From contig ONGP01000001.1 of the NCBI GenBank assembly GCA_900317405.1, forward strand, positions 117,674 through 181,673: a DNA stretch of 64,000 nucleotides, given 5' to 3'. Position 1 is the stretch's first letter, and each line of letters begins with the position of its first letter. Origin of the DNA: an uncultured Prevotella sp. Lineage in GTDB: Bacteria; Bacteroidota; Bacteroidia; Bacteroidales; Bacteroidaceae. The notes under the pieces were generated by a model. The model saw only the letters and a list, made by a program, of their open reading frames with translations. It was not told the DNA's origin and ran no database searches. The position numbers and the translations under genes were made by a program. Below, one piece after another: positions 63,944-64,000 of the stretch.

Positions 63944-64000
63944 TTATATCAACTGGCTGATTTCTTCTAGGGAGTCAGCCGTTTTTATATACTGTCGCCA
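63944..64000 (-). CDS. C-terminal end of an unidentified gene (cut by the right edge)
   Basis: Read on the minus strand, the last 57 bases give an open frame WRQYIKTADSLEEISQLI followed by TAA, and the stop is directly followed by the terminator hairpin at 63913-63940. Amphipathic, plausible as a protein end. Too short to assign. Confidence 0.4.
   Translation of the reverse strand, partial: WRQYIKTADSLEEISQLI

Overview
The window comes from the chromosome of a Bacteroidota bacterium, most probably a gut or rumen Prevotella (Segatella)-type species. Support: tandem SusC/SusD pairs, promoters of the Bacteroidota type (TAnnTTTG at -7, with TTTG about 20 bp upstream in the best cases), BACON, PEGA, BspA/DUF285 and LruC-type surface proteins, and C-terminal tails of the form DLNGRR...KGVYIKNGKK that are common in Prevotella. 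No tRNA, rRNA, insertion sequence, phage gene or CRISPR array was seen.

Layout. (1) Bases 1-26748 are one large polysaccharide utilization locus (PUL), most likely for arabinan or arabinan-decorated pectin. It has two SusC/SusD pairs, a SusE-like protein (cut by the left edge), a lipoprotein with repeated putative glycan-binding modules, four GH43 enzymes, a fused BNR-propeller/esterase, an inner-membrane MFS sugar transporter, a LacI-type repressor and a membrane-spanning sensor/AraC regulator that has no histidine-kinase or receiver domains. Candidate operators for each regulator class sit in front of different susC genes. (2) 26745-31596: a purL-chrA-chrA operon. (3) 31756-37800: a three-gene surface operon (PEGA/beta-barrel, BACON lipoprotein, BspA-like leucine-rich repeat protein), followed by about 490 bp of non-coding DNA packed with hairpins and palindromes. 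(4) 38289-46607: housekeeping genes (M1-like peptidase, RluA-type pseudouridine synthase, pyridoxal kinase, SF1 helicase, GNAT protein, MgtC). (5) 46647-51970: a small hemicellulose-type operon (GH3 and two CE1-like esterases) plus a small secreted protein. (6) 51971-52612: a gene-free stretch with an inverted-repeat element and tandem repeats. (7) 52613-58753: three lipoproteins sharing a DxDxND (LruC/DUF4842-like) motif. (8) 58754-64000: a possible small RNA/mini-gene, then an operon of a fused SpmA-SpmB protein, a flippase and an S46 dipeptidyl-peptidase, and the tail of one more gene on the minus strand.

How the PUL should work (inference from family roles): surface GH43 endo-enzymes and the binding lipoprotein capture and cut the glycan; the two SusCD pairs import oligosaccharides into the periplasm; further GH43 enzymes and the esterase-propeller fusion trim them; the MFS protein carries the products into the cytoplasm. 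No GH51 arabinofuranosidase or arabinose catabolic gene is in the window, so the locus may continue past the left edge or rely on genes elsewhere.
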